This document shows positions 10,260 through 20,687 of a stretch of 42,871 bases of DNA, piece after piece. Below the pieces are notes generated by a model, which was given only the letters and a program-made list of their open reading frames with translations, was not told where the DNA came from and ran no database searches. The stretch is from NCBI GenBank assembly GCA_014380135.1, contig JACMKN010000037.1:1-42871 (forward strand), in the 5' to 3' direction. This stretch comes from Deltaproteobacteria bacterium (GTDB taxonomy: Bacteria > Desulfobacterota > Desulfuromonadia > Geobacterales > Pseudopelobacteraceae). Position 1 is the first letter of the stretch. Each line of letters starts with the position of its first letter. A program made the position numbers and the translations under genes.

Positions 10260-11354
10260 TCAGACGTTGAAGCGGAAGTGCATGACATCTCCGTCCTTTA
10301 CAACATATTCCTTGCCCTCCAACCGCATGAGCCCCTTTTCTTTCGAGCCACTCTCTCCATTACAGGCAATGTAATCATCGAAGCCGATCACTTCGGCGCG
10401 GATAAAACCCTTTTCGAAGTCAGTATGGATAACGCCCGCTGCCTGGGGGGCCTTGGTGCCTTTAACAATTGTCCAGGCACGAACTTCCTTGACACCGGCA
10501 GTAAAGTAGGTGATCAGCCCCAGTAGCGAGTAAGCGTTGCGAATCAGGCGAGCCAGGCCGGCTTCTGCCAATCCCATGTCCGTCAGAAAGGCCTGTTTTT
10601 CTTCACCGTCAAGTTCGGATATCTCGGCTTCCAGCTTACCACAGATAACGACCACACCGGAATTTTCCGTTGCGGCGATCTTACGTACTTTGGCGACGTT
10701 GGGATGATTTCCTTCCAGGTCGTCCTCGGAAACATTGGCTACATAAAGTACCGGCTTGTCGGTTAAAAGGTGAAGATCTCTCATCCATAGGCGCTCATCT
10801 TCATTCTGGGCAACGCCGTGCAGTTTCTTGACCTGTTCAAGCAGCGCCCTGACACGAAGATAAAACTCAACCTCTTCCTTGGCTTTTTTGTCACCACTCC
10901 TCGACATCTTCTCGGCCCGCTGTATTTTTTTCTCGATGGTGTCCAGGTCAGCCAAGGCAAGTTCGGTGTTGATAATTTCGATATCGTCGGCCGGTGATAC
11001 ACGGCCGTTGACATGAACAACATTGTCGTCGTCGAAACATCTTACAACATGTACTACGGCATCAACGCTGCGTATGTGTCCCAGAAACTGGTTGCCGAGT
11101 CCTTCACCCTGGCTGGCGCCTTTGACAAGTCCGGCAATATCCACGAATTCAATCGTGGTGGGTTGTATTTTCTGAGGATTGACAATTGCAGAAAGCTTAT
11201 CCATTCGGGGATCCGGCACCTGAACAATTCCCACGTTTGGTTCAATGGTGCAGAAAGGGTAGTTAGCTGACTCGGCGCCTGCCGAGGTCAGTGCATTAAA
11301 GATGGTAGATTTGCCGACGTTGGGAAGTCCGACGATTCCACAGTTGATAGCCAT
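10260..11354 (-). CDS. ychF: Redox-regulated ATPase/GTPase YchF (Obg family)
   Basis: '[15 protein letters not shown]', '[21 protein letters not shown]', C-terminal TGS domain. Confidence 0.97.
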   Translation of the reverse strand: MAINCGIVGLPNVGKSTIFNALTSAGAESANYPFCTIEPNVGIVQVPDPRMDKLSAIVNPQKIQPTTIEFVDIAGLVKGASQGEGLGNQFLGHIRSVDAVVHVVRCFDDDNVVHVNGRVSPADDIEIINTELALADLDTIEKKIQRAEKMSRSGDKKAKEEVEFYLRVRALLEQVKKLHGVAQNEDERLWMRDLHLLTDKPVLYVANVSEDDLEGNHPNVAKVRKIAATENSGVVVICGKLEAEISELDGEEKQAFLTDMGLAEAGLARLIRNAYSLLGLITYFTAGVKEVRAWTIVKGTKAPQAAGVIHTDFEKGFIRAEVIGFDDYIACNGESGSKEKGLMRLEGKEYVVKDGDVMHFRFNV

Positions 11355-11358
11355 TGAT

Positions 11359-11940
11359 CTATCCTTCCAGAAAATTTTTGTTGTTATTGAGGCTCATAGC
11401 CTTGGAGATTCCTTCATCCAACATCATCTTGAGCATGTTTATGCCGCCTTCAAGGATATTTGGGAGATGCTCCATCTGATTTGGCGGGATGTTGCCCAGG
11501 ACGTGGCTGGTCGTATCTCCGTGAGGTGACTTTCCAATGCCGATGCGTAACCGGATAAAATCGTTCCTGCCAAGTTGCTCGATGATGGAGCGTAGCCCAT
11601 TATGTCCACCATGTCCGCCACCCTGTTTAAAACGTATCGAACCGTAGGGAAGGTCGAGTTCGTCATGAACAACAATCAACTGGGAAATGGGGAGCTTGTA
11701 GAACTGGAGCGCCTGCATGACCGCTTTGCCAGAGAGATTCATGAAGGTCTGCGGTTTGAGCAGGATCAGCTTATGGCCTGCGTAGCTCCATTCTCCGGTC
11801 AACCCGGAAAACGATGTGCGGGTAATGGAGGTGCTCTCGCTGCTTGCCAATTGATCCAAAAAAAGGAAACCCGCGTTATGGCGGGTCCATTGATAGGTGG
11901 GGCCAGGATTTCCCAGCCCCGTTATGATAAATGTGCTCAT
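11359..11940 (-). CDS. pth: Peptidyl-tRNA hydrolase
   Basis: '[18 protein letters not shown]', '[14 protein letters not shown]', '[23 protein letters not shown]'. Confidence 0.97.
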   Translation of the reverse strand: MSTFIITGLGNPGPTYQWTRHNAGFLFLDQLASSESTSITRTSFSGLTGEWSYAGHKLILLKPQTFMNLSGKAVMQALQFYKLPISQLIVVHDELDLPYGSIRFKQGGGHGGHNGLRSIIEQLGRNDFIRLRIGIGKSPHGDTTSHVLGNIPPNQMEHLPNILEGGINMLKMMLDEGISKAMSLNNNKNFLEG

Positions 11941-11960
11941 GTTTTGTCGTGTCGCTCGGG

Positions 11961-12578
11961 TCAGGCAGCTGCCGGAGCTACTTTTTCCTCTTTTACTACT
12001 TCAACTTCTTCTTCTTCCTTGATGCGACCGAGGATGCTGACAACCGGAATGTTGGATTTGTCAAGCAGCGTAACCCCTTCAGGAAGAATGATATCACCAA
12101 CATGAATCGAATGCGCTAATTTGAGGTCGGTAACATCTATTTCGATATGGTCAGGTATATTGCCAGGCAGGCACTCTGCGTGCAGTTCGTGATGAGCGAG
12201 ATCGAGCATGCCGCCTTCCTTGACCCCTATTGCAATGCCCGTGATAACAACAGGAACTGTTACACGAATTTTTTCATTGGGATTGATGCGATGGAGATCG
12301 ACGTGCTTATAGGTCTTTCTGATTGGGTCGCGCTGCAGATCTACAACGATGGCTATGCTCTGGTCAAGAGCGCCTCCGCCAACCAGTGTGATCAGATTGT
12401 TCTGGCCACCTTCGCCGGAAATAGCTGCCTGCAGGTCACGAATTTTGATGCTTACCGGCATCGGGTCTACACCCTTGCCATAAACTACACCAGGAATCAT
12501 ATCAGCGTTACGGAGTCTGCGGCTTACGCCAGTGCCGGTCTTGGTGCGTAATTCGATGTTCATTTGTTTCTGTTGCAT
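11961..12578 (-). CDS. rplY: 50S ribosomal protein L25/general stress protein Ctc
   Basis: TL5/Ctc family N-terminus '[23 protein letters not shown]' and C-terminal beta domain; between prs and pth. Confidence 0.93.
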   Translation of the reverse strand: MQQKQMNIELRTKTGTGVSRRLRNADMIPGVVYGKGVDPMPVSIKIRDLQAAISGEGGQNNLITLVGGGALDQSIAIVVDLQRDPIRKTYKHVDLHRINPNEKIRVTVPVVITGIAIGVKEGGMLDLAHHELHAECLPGNIPDHIEIDVTDLKLAHSIHVGDIILPEGVTLLDKSNIPVVSILGRIKEEEEVEVVKEEKVAPAAA

Positions 12579-12639
12579 AACTATTCCTCCGCTTGTAGTG
12601 ACGGTTCATTCCGCCCTATTCTGATTATATAATTCGTTA

Positions 12640-13584
12640 CTAAACAAAAAGTGAGCTTACCGATTCGTCCTCATGGATGCGTCGGATGGCTTCAGCCAGA
12701 AGGTCGGCTACGGACAGCATCCTGATTTTGGTAGAATTTGCTTCTTTGTCTTCAAGAGGGATTGTGTCGGTTAAAACTACTTCTTCGATGTCAGAGTTAT
12801 TGATTCGTTCGATAGCAGGACCGGAAAGTACGCCATGTGTCGCGCAGGCGTAGATAGCCTTGGCGCCATTTTCCTTGAGGGCCTTGGCGGCCTGGGTCAG
12901 GGTGCCGGCCGTATCAATCATGTCATCCAGAATAATGGCGATTTTACCGCGAACGTCACCAATCAGGTGCATTACTTCGGCTACGTTGGCGCCGGTGCGG
13001 CGTTTGTCAATAACGGCCAGAGTGTAATTCAATCGCTTGGCGAAGGCTCTGGCGCGCTCTGTACCGCCCGCATCCGGAGAAACCATGACAACCTGCTCGC
13101 CGCTAAAACGGTCTTTCAGGTAGTTGAGAATGACCGGTGCTGCATACAGGTTGTCAACCGGAATATTGAAAAAGCCCTGAATCTGGCCGGCATGCAGATC
13201 TGTTGTTACAACCCGGTTTACGCCGGCGGTTGTGATCAGGTCGGCTACCAGTTTGGCTGTAATCGGTGTACGTGGTGCAGCCTTGCGATCCTGGCGGGCA
13301 TAGCCGTAATAGGGGATAACGGCAGTAATGGTCGCCGCCGATGCGCGTTTCAATGCATCAGTAATGACAAGCAGTTCCATCAGGTTGTCGTTGGTCGGCG
13401 CGCAGGTGGACTGGACTACATAAACATCCCGGCCGCGGACATTTTCACCGATTTCGACCAGAACTTCACCATCGGAGAAACGTCGTACCCTGGCAGCACC
13501 CAGCGGAACTCCCAAGCTGGCGCAGATTTTATTGGCCAATACAGGATTGGAGTTGCCGGAAAAAATTTTGATCTTGTCATGCAT
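12640..13584 (-). CDS. prs: Ribose-phosphate pyrophosphokinase
   Basis: '[17 protein letters not shown]', '[21 protein letters not shown]', '[14 protein letters not shown]', '[12 protein letters not shown]'. Confidence 0.97.
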   Translation of the reverse strand: MHDKIKIFSGNSNPVLANKICASLGVPLGAARVRRFSDGEVLVEIGENVRGRDVYVVQSTCAPTNDNLMELLVITDALKRASAATITAVIPYYGYARQDRKAAPRTPITAKLVADLITTAGVNRVVTTDLHAGQIQGFFNIPVDNLYAAPVILNYLKDRFSGEQVVMVSPDAGGTERARAFAKRLNYTLAVIDKRRTGANVAEVMHLIGDVRGKIAIILDDMIDTAGTLTQAAKALKENGAKAIYACATHGVLSGPAIERINNSDIEEVVLTDTIPLEDKEANSTKIRMLSVADLLAEAIRRIHEDESVSSLFV

Positions 13585-13722
13585 GACGATAAACACCTTT
13601 CAAAATCGGAGCAAATTCAAACCCAATCAATAAAGAGATAGATGATATACTAAATACTTTCATAAAATGCAACTTTTTTGCGTAATTTTGCAAACGGCTT
13701 CGGTAATTATTGCCACCTGACT

Positions 13723-15567
13723 TCAGGCGGGTACGATGATTCCCTCCTGCTGGGCAAACAGCAGAAAATCATGAACGTCATCCAGCTTGAGTCCAAGTTT
13801 GTGCAGCAACTCTCCTGTCGTTGATTTTCCATTCATCTGCTCAAGAAGGGAATAGAAGGATACATCCAATGATTCGGTACAGACAAAGCCATCCTTGGGG
13901 TATATGACGGCATGGGAGTCAACCGCCCGAAGATGCTTATATATCCAACTTATATTGGGAGCGCCGCTGTCCAGGATTTCCTGAATTTCATAATGGAAAT
14001 GTGCCGATTGGGTTGAGGGGGTGAGGCGAAAGATTGTATTCAGTAGTCCAACCCCGGATTGTTGAGCCTTGACCTGCTGTGGTTGCGGAGCAAGCAGGGC
14101 GGCGGCGTAATGGTAGTGGTAATCGACCAGGTCCAGAACGATAGGAAGAAAACGCTTCATGTTATTATGGCTGAAAAGTTGCTGAAGGAAAAGTCTCTGC
14201 ATTTTCCAGATATCGTCATCGCTCAAGTCACTTTCGGAAAGGTTTGTTTCCCTGTTGGCGACCAGCCACTCGCCGAAGATCTGCATGAACTCTGATGGTT
14301 TCAGCTGTAATACTTCTACAACAGCATTAAACCAGGCCACCGCTTTGCCCCTGGTAAAAAAAATATCGCAGGCTTTAGCCAGCTGTCTGGCGGTTGCCAG
14401 ATCTGCGCTGCCGAAACTGTCTGTCGATAACAGCGTGTAGGGCGGAGATGTCTGCCACCTCAGGCCATGTTCTGTTCCTTGGGCGGCAAGTCTGGTGCCG
14501 GGCAGGACTGCCAGCGGAAAGATGTCAAGGTGGTTCGGGTAGAGTGACAGGGCGTAATCCAGGCTGTTGAAAAAACCGTTCAGCGTGTCGCCCGGCAATC
14601 CGTAGATCAGGTCGAAACCGAAAACGGCTCCGCTGTCATTCAAGAGTCCGATTCTTCGAGAAAAATCATCACGGTTGAATGAGCGTCCGACCTGTTTGAG
14701 AACTAGAGGGTCGGCGCTTTGGAGGCCAATCTGTAATGAACATGTGATTCGGGCAAACAACTCCGCCATCTCGCGATCGATGAATTCGCTGCGCACTTCA
14801 AAGTGGAAGTGGATCTGCGATGCGATCTTTCTGATCAAACGCAGTATCTGTTTCGCCCGTTTGGCATCCTGATTGAAAGTTGAATCCAGCACAAAAATCT
14901 GGGACACACCGGCCGCGGCGAAGTGCTGTAATTCGGCTTCGACCCGTTCCTGAGAAAAGCGCCGCACACCATGATTGTCACGGGCATCGAAACAGAAATC
15001 ACACGCAAAGCTGCAGCCACGCGCCAGTTGCCAGAGGATGCCGGTATAGTTGCGAGTGTCCAGAACTCCGTTCAGGTAAGGGGAGGGGATCAAGTCGAGA
15101 TTGGCAATGGGCGGGAGTGGGGGGCAGGGTGTTTCTCCGGAAAGGATGACGCCCGGAATACCCGACAGTTCCCTGCCGCCAATCAGTTGCCGGCAGAGTG
15201 CGGCAAAAGGCGCTTCACCTTCGCCGACGATCACAAAATCCAGGGCCCCGTCCTTCAACACTCCGGCCGGATCGGCGGTCGCTTCCGGGCCCCCTGCAAA
15301 TATCAGGGCTGACGGCAGCAGCTTTCTCAGTTCATCAGCCATCTCCAGGCAGGCAGACCGGTTCCAGACGTACATTGAAAAACCGATTGCACAAGGATTC
15401 GATGCAGCGATCAGAGCGGCACTACTGGCAGGATTCTGGCCAATAAAAAAATCGTTCAGGAAGACATCTATAGGCGTTTCCCTGACGATACTCTTCAGAA
15501 AGGCATTTGCCAGTGGCACCGATTGCGGAGAGGGGCAGGGGTGGATTGCAACCAGATTGATAAGCAC
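13723..15567 (-). CDS. B12-binding-domain radical SAM protein
   Basis: N-terminal cobalamin-binding-like domain ('AIGFSMYVWNR..L...LIFAGGPEATADP') and radical SAM CxxxCxxC 'ARGCSFACDFCFDARDNHG'; C-terminal winged-helix-like tail. Confidence 0.9.
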   Translation of the reverse strand: MLINLVAIHPCPSPQSVPLANAFLKSIVRETPIDVFLNDFFIGQNPASSAALIAASNPCAIGFSMYVWNRSACLEMADELRKLLPSALIFAGGPEATADPAGVLKDGALDFVIVGEGEAPFAALCRQLIGGRELSGIPGVILSGETPCPPLPPIANLDLIPSPYLNGVLDTRNYTGILWQLARGCSFACDFCFDARDNHGVRRFSQERVEAELQHFAAAGVSQIFVLDSTFNQDAKRAKQILRLIRKIASQIHFHFEVRSEFIDREMAELFARITCSLQIGLQSADPLVLKQVGRSFNRDDFSRRIGLLNDSGAVFGFDLIYGLPGDTLNGFFNSLDYALSLYPNHLDIFPLAVLPGTRLAAQGTEHGLRWQTSPPYTLLSTDSFGSADLATARQLAKACDIFFTRGKAVAWFNAVVEVLQLKPSEFMQIFGEWLVANRETNLSESDLSDDDIWKMQRLFLQQLFSHNNMKRFLPIVLDLVDYHYHYAAALLAPQPQQVKAQQSGVGLLNTIFRLTPSTQSAHFHYEIQEILDSGAPNISWIYKHLRAVDSHAVIYPKDGFVCTESLDVSFYSLLEQMNGKSTTGELLHKLGLKLDDVHDFLLFAQQEGIIVPA

Positions 15568-15624
15568 TTTAATCGAATCCTTTTGATAGCAGTTCGCGCG
15601 TCTTGTTGCTTGCTGTGGTGGAAG

Positions 15625-16506
15625 TTACAGCGGGATATAGCTCTGTGACGCTGTGAAGCTGGATATTGGGCCCAATAACAGGGCATTTGTAATATCAGTG
15701 AAAACCGTTACACTGATTTCGTTGATGGAAGGCTGGCTGCCCAAGCTGGCAGTCTTGATTTGACCAGTGATGTTTGTGATGTTGTCATTAGCAGAAAAGA
15801 AATGCCCGGAAAAATTGGTTGCGCGGGTAAAAACAAAACCAGACGCCAACGGATTGTTTATCTCTACAACAGGAGCTGTATCAGGTCCGGCACCTGAATT
15901 CGTGACCGTGCCTACAATTGTTCCGGTTGCGGAAATTGCAAGTAATGTATTATCCAAAATAACTGAACCAACGAAGTTTACGTTGTCGCCTGAAACAACA
16001 GAAATTGATAACTCCTGATTTGTGCTGATGGTTCCCCTTGAAAACATCGTGGCTGTCACTGGTTTGCTGATATGTCTGATTATCGGCGGTAACAGTGACT
16101 CCGAACAGCTCTTTTGCCCGGAAACAGTTATGTCAGCCTCATTGCGGGCCGTGTTGATGTTACTCGGAACAATCGTTATCGCCTCATCCGGGCAGGGGTT
16201 GCCGAAATTTTTGTGCCCGATAAGTGTAAGCTGAAAAACTGAATTACCAACGGTTCCGCTGGAAACTATTGTCGCTCCATTTTTAATCGTATAGGCGCCA
16301 TTAACATTCTGGCCAGACTGGTCGGTGGTTATCGTCAACGTGTTTCCGGATGGTAGTGTGGTCTTGTAAACAGCCGCTTTCATGTCAAGTCCTGAAGGTC
16401 CGACAGCAGTGGGGGCATAGTCTATATTTTGAGTGCTGCTGCCGCTGCAGGCAGACAGCACGGCAACGAATAGAAATATAAGAGCGGTCAGAAGGAGCTT
16501 TTTCAT
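15625..16506 (-). CDS. Putative lipoprotein of unknown function
   Basis: Signal peptide with lipobox 'MKKLLLTALIFLFVAVLSACSGSS'; beta-rich remainder, no family recognised. Confidence 0.7.
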   Translation of the reverse strand: MKKLLLTALIFLFVAVLSACSGSSTQNIDYAPTAVGPSGLDMKAAVYKTTLPSGNTLTITTDQSGQNVNGAYTIKNGATIVSSGTVGNSVFQLTLIGHKNFGNPCPDEAITIVPSNINTARNEADITVSGQKSCSESLLPPIIRHISKPVTATMFSRGTISTNQELSISVVSGDNVNFVGSVILDNTLLAISATGTIVGTVTNSGAGPDTAPVVEINNPLASGFVFTRATNFSGHFFSANDNITNITGQIKTASLGSQPSINEISVTVFTDITNALLLGPISSFTASQSYIPL

Positions 16507-16743
16507 GTTTATTAATCTCCATGGGAATATCAGGCTCGTTGAAATATAATGCAGAAGTAGGCATATATGCAGGAATTACAGCTGGAAAAGAATGCAGTCA
16601 AAATAAAAAAAATTCAAGTCTTTATTCCAAACGCATATGGTTGTGAGGGGGAAGGTTCTGCAAAGTTGCTCACGGGCTTTCGGATCATTGCCGCGATCCT
16701 GTGTCAAGCCTGTTAGCGCTGCCGGTTTTTTGAAGGGTTGCAG

Positions 16744-19035
16744 TTACGACGAAAACTTGCGGGCCAGGTCGTTGTCGATCACATATATGCAGACTTCTCT
16801 GGCGCTCTGCTTGGTATAATGGAATTTGGCTCCGCAGAGGTTGTTGATCAGGAACGAGACGTCATCCCGAATGCGCTTGTCGTAGGTCTTGAAGGCATCG
16901 GTCTCGTAATCCTTGATAGCGCGGCGGAAGTTGGGGTTGTCGAGGAACGGGTCCAGTACTTTCTCCTTCAGGTTGTGGACATAGCGATCGTGGAGTGTCC
17001 TGTAAAGACCGGTTTCCCTGGGGTCCAGTCCTTCGGCCAGAATCTCCTGGGTAAGGGTTCTGCCGGCGTATTCCTTCTGGGTCTCCCGCCGAAACAGAAG
17101 CCTTGCATTATCCTCAACGACAGAGCCGATCACTCTTCTTTCGATACTGCGCAGAAACTCTTCGTTGATTTCCAGCTTGTCATTGGTGAAGCGGCAGACC
17201 GCCACCGAGCCCATCTCAAAGCTGACCGCAAACATATAATTGAGAAGTTCCCGGGCAATCTGCTCCTCGTTGTAGTAGTAAAGCGCTTCCTTGACCTCCT
17301 GAAGTACGGTGTAGTTGTAGTTTCGCAGCAGTGAATTCAGAAAACCGTCCGGCAGCATCTCGTACAGATCCTTGCGCCACTTGGTAAAGAAGGAGGTGAG
17401 GGCTGACATCGATATCAGTTCATCCTTGCGGGCATAGGCCGAGTAGAATTCGTTGAAGATTTTGATCGAATCCCGGCCTGAGAAACCGGTTACTCCTTCC
17501 TCTTCCGATTCATCGATAATCCGTCGTCGGCGTTTGGCGGTCAGGCGCTTGCGATCCTCATCCGAGACCCAGGTTGGAATATAGCCGGTGTATATTTCCA
17601 TCTTGAGGATCTGCAGGTTTTCGTCGCAGTATTGGCCGTATCTCATCGGATCGCCGATCCATTCCAGCAGCGCCTCGGATGTGGCTTTCATGCGGGTCGA
17701 GATGATGGCGCGGGCGAAGTTGTGCAGAACTCGGGGGATAAAGCTTTCATCAATATGCTTGCCGAAAATGTTGCGGTAGATTTCGACCTCGGTATTCAGG
17801 TCCATTACATAGGGGATGTTGATATATTCGATCCGGTCGCTGAAGGATTGAAAACCTTCAATGATTTTCTCGTCCTCAGGATTCATCAGGGCGATGAAGA
17901 GCGACCTGACGTTTTCCTCCACATCCTCGACCTTGTGAATCCCCTCGCTGATGATGTTGTGCAGCTCCAGCAGGCGCTCGGCGTTATGGGATTTCACATC
18001 CATCAGGGTATAGATGCCGTTGTTGGTTTTGGCAAAGTTGGAATAGATATACTTGACCGCGTTGCTGTCTCCCAGCAACGTGTCGATCTTGCGCTGCAGT
18101 TGCTCATTGGTCTTGATGTTCTGTTTCATTGGCTTGTCGCCCGGATTGAAAACCGTGATTCCCTCCCCCATACGGCGGTTGAAGCGGTAGGGTCGCGCAT
18201 GGATCATATTGTAGATTTCCATCGAACTGGGCAGGCGCTGGATCAGGGCCTCATATATCGAGCTGCAGATTGTGCAGGGACTTTCGCTGAAGACCCACTC
18301 GAACTCCTTATTGGTGAAGAGTTTCCACTTGAATTCATCATTTTCGAAGAGGTCGTCGAAAAACAGGCGCCGGTCCCGCTTGGGAATCAGGAGCAGCGGA
18401 TTGTCGTGGGATGGGCAGGCTATCTCCACATAATCGCCGGGGCGGTGCAGGGAATTCTTCATCTCGGCCAGTTCGGCCTGACCCAGCTCGTATTCATCCA
18501 GCAGAGTGGAGAGTCGGTCTACAAAAGACGACATCTGGGTTTCATTGATCTGCGCCAATATCCTCCGGTCAAGGCGCCAGACGACCTCATAGCGTCTGCC
18601 GGCGTCACTGTTGGCGTATTCCTCAAATTTCAGCAGCAGGTTGTTCAGGAAGGTGCTCTTGCCTGAACCGGGGGGGCCTTCAAAGATGTAGATCTTGTTC
18701 TGTCGGGCGCTCCCTTTCATCGCATCGACATGGTTGATCAGGCGGTTGGCAAACAGACGGTCGGCAAAGAAGGGGCGGTCCGTATTTTTAACAAACAGGT
18801 TACGACAGTCGTAAGAGACATAGTTGATCGATTCCGGATCATCGGGATACTCGTCGCGTCCTTCGCCGACGGAGGATTTGATCATGTCATGGAAGCATTG
18901 AAACACGTTGCGAACGACTGTCGCCGGTTGCATAGCCAGGATCTTCAGGAAGTCATCGAAGGGGATGGTCTGGCAGTGCTCCCGCTCGCTGATCTTTCGA
19001 TTGAGGTGTTTTATTGCTTTATCCACATTAGACAT
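16744..19035 (-). CDS. PrkA-type AAA/serine protein kinase family protein (PrkA2, 763 aa)
   Basis: Walker A 'FEGPPGSGKSTFLNNLL'; PrkA-like 'CPSHDNPLLLIPK' and 'MNPEDEKIIEGFQSFSDRIEYINIPYVMDLNTEVEIYRN'; operon with DUF444/SpoVR. Confidence 0.85.
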   Translation of the reverse strand: MSNVDKAIKHLNRKISEREHCQTIPFDDFLKILAMQPATVVRNVFQCFHDMIKSSVGEGRDEYPDDPESINYVSYDCRNLFVKNTDRPFFADRLFANRLINHVDAMKGSARQNKIYIFEGPPGSGKSTFLNNLLLKFEEYANSDAGRRYEVVWRLDRRILAQINETQMSSFVDRLSTLLDEYELGQAELAEMKNSLHRPGDYVEIACPSHDNPLLLIPKRDRRLFFDDLFENDEFKWKLFTNKEFEWVFSESPCTICSSIYEALIQRLPSSMEIYNMIHARPYRFNRRMGEGITVFNPGDKPMKQNIKTNEQLQRKIDTLLGDSNAVKYIYSNFAKTNNGIYTLMDVKSHNAERLLELHNIISEGIHKVEDVEENVRSLFIALMNPEDEKIIEGFQSFSDRIEYINIPYVMDLNTEVEIYRNIFGKHIDESFIPRVLHNFARAIISTRMKATSEALLEWIGDPMRYGQYCDENLQILKMEIYTGYIPTWVSDEDRKRLTAKRRRRIIDESEEEGVTGFSGRDSIKIFNEFYSAYARKDELISMSALTSFFTKWRKDLYEMLPDGFLNSLLRNYNYTVLQEVKEALYYYNEEQIARELLNYMFAVSFEMGSVAVCRFTNDKLEINEEFLRSIERRVIGSVVEDNARLLFRRETQKEYAGRTLTQEILAEGLDPRETGLYRTLHDRYVHNLKEKVLDPFLDNPNFRRAIKDYETDAFKTYDKRIRDDVSFLINNLCGAKFHYTKQSAREVCIYVIDNDLARKFSS

Positions 19036-19045
19036 ATATCACCAG

Positions 19046-20674
19046 TCAGAATTTCTTTTTGGATAATACTTTGCCATTCATTGAATATAAGACCCGCTGC
19101 CAGGCGATTTCCCCCTCCAGCGCTTCATCTGTTTTTGCCGGTGCCGCCGGTGCAGGAAGAATCTGGGCCTCACTGGTTTCCAGATGTACCGGGCCGCCCC
19201 ACAGGTATTCGATCCCGACCATAGTGTTGGCGATATATTCCTGCACCAGTTGTTTTCCCTCGAATTTATGTATCAGGTACAAGCTGCCTTCGATTCCTTT
19301 GGTCTGATCCACGCTGATGACAGGCGGGTGATAGAGCGAATCCTGCATCATCTGCAGATAATCCTTCGCCTTGCGGCTCTTGACGTAGTACTGCCAAACC
19401 ATGCGCTGCTGATCAAGCCGCTTGCCGGCGACAAACAGTTTGTGTCTGTCAATGAAATCCTGATCAAGATAATTTTTCAGAAACAGATAATCGGACAGGT
19501 TCTCACGAACTTTGAAAATGAAATCTTTCCCGGTTGAGACACCGGTGTTGAACTGTTTGCGGCTGTCGGCATTTGCCAGTCGCTGATAATCAAAAGATAT
19601 GCGCCCCTTGTCGGCCTGTTCCTCAATATGGGTAAAAAGCCGCATCCCCAGTGCATACGGATTCATACCGACCCGTGGCATGGATGTAACGCCGGCATGA
19701 ACCCTAGCGAAGTCCACTTCATGTCCCTTGATGCGGTCATCCTGCAAAAAAAGTGTTTCGTGCCAATAACTGGCCCAGCCTTCGTTCAGGATCTTGGTCC
19801 GGATTTGAGGCTGGAAGAAGATGGATGTCTTGCGAACGATCTCCAGGATCGAGCGCATCCAGATATTTTCGTCCCTGGCCAGAAATTCCGACTTGTCCAG
19901 CAGGTAACGGAGCAGGTCCCGTTTTTTCGCCGGGCGCGTATCCATGGCTCTGGCAAAATGCGCCTCCAGTTCCGGGTAGCGCCGCTCCGCCTCGGCGAAA
20001 AAGGTTTTTTCACCCAGTTCGCCATAGGTTTTCAGACATTCGTTGTAGCGATTGACCTCTTTGATATATTCGCTGACCGGTATCTTTTTCTCCGATTGCA
20101 GAAACAGATCGAAATAATAGTTGAGACGAGAAGAACAGTCCGCCTCCGGAGGTGTAAAAAGGTCCGCCAGTTCACCATGGAAGTCGACCAGGTTGTCGAT
20201 GCCCCTGGCAAATTCGATCACATAATCTACCCAGCGCCCCTTTTCGGCTCTGAGTCTGGCGATCACCCGTTTGTCCGACAGGGCCTGACCGGTGAAGTCA
20301 TAATCCCAAGTGTGGCGAAAGTACAGATTGTTCTGGAAAAAATCGATGTGGGCCAGGACATGGTAGAAAATCATCACATTCAGCCAGTCCGGGTTGTTGT
20401 CGTTGTAAAAGGAGATCGGCGGGCGGGTGTTGATGACCGTTTCGTAGGGGTTGTTGGGGTAGAGTTCGTACTTGCCCCGCTCCCGCAATACCTCCACGTC
20501 GTGGACCCAGTAGTCGTAGAGCGTCGGAATCATGACCTTGGGGGACAGTTCCAGCAGGTCCCGGTTGGTGACGATATATTCCAGGCTCTCGTCGGTGAAG
20601 GAGAGACCGGCCGCCCGGGCGCGCTCCTTGCACCCCTCCATGATCCGCTTGGTATGTTGATTGATCAGTTCCAT
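19046..20674 (-). CDS. spoVR: SpoVR family protein
   Basis: 'YELYPNNPYETVINTRPPISFYNDNNPDWLNVMIFYHVLAHIDFFQNN', 'LNEGWASYWHETLF', 'NPYALGMRLFTHIEEQADKGRIS'. Confidence 0.93.
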   Translation of the reverse strand: MELINQHTKRIMEGCKERARAAGLSFTDESLEYIVTNRDLLELSPKVMIPTLYDYWVHDVEVLRERGKYELYPNNPYETVINTRPPISFYNDNNPDWLNVMIFYHVLAHIDFFQNNLYFRHTWDYDFTGQALSDKRVIARLRAEKGRWVDYVIEFARGIDNLVDFHGELADLFTPPEADCSSRLNYYFDLFLQSEKKIPVSEYIKEVNRYNECLKTYGELGEKTFFAEAERRYPELEAHFARAMDTRPAKKRDLLRYLLDKSEFLARDENIWMRSILEIVRKTSIFFQPQIRTKILNEGWASYWHETLFLQDDRIKGHEVDFARVHAGVTSMPRVGMNPYALGMRLFTHIEEQADKGRISFDYQRLANADSRKQFNTGVSTGKDFIFKVRENLSDYLFLKNYLDQDFIDRHKLFVAGKRLDQQRMVWQYYVKSRKAKDYLQMMQDSLYHPPVISVDQTKGIEGSLYLIHKFEGKQLVQEYIANTMVGIEYLWGGPVHLETSEAQILPAPAAPAKTDEALEGEIAWQRVLYSMNGKVLSKKKF

Positions 20675-20687
20675 GGAATACCCATCT

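Noticed and set aside
13585-13722. Possible tRNA or regulatory RNA upstream of prs
   Set aside because: AT-rich sequence with no cloverleaf or T-loop GTTCGA context that I could build.
17632-18666. 344-aa plus-strand ORF antisense to PrkA2
   Set aside because: Shadow ORF with His/Asp/Val/Gly-rich antisense-like composition; no RBS or family signature.
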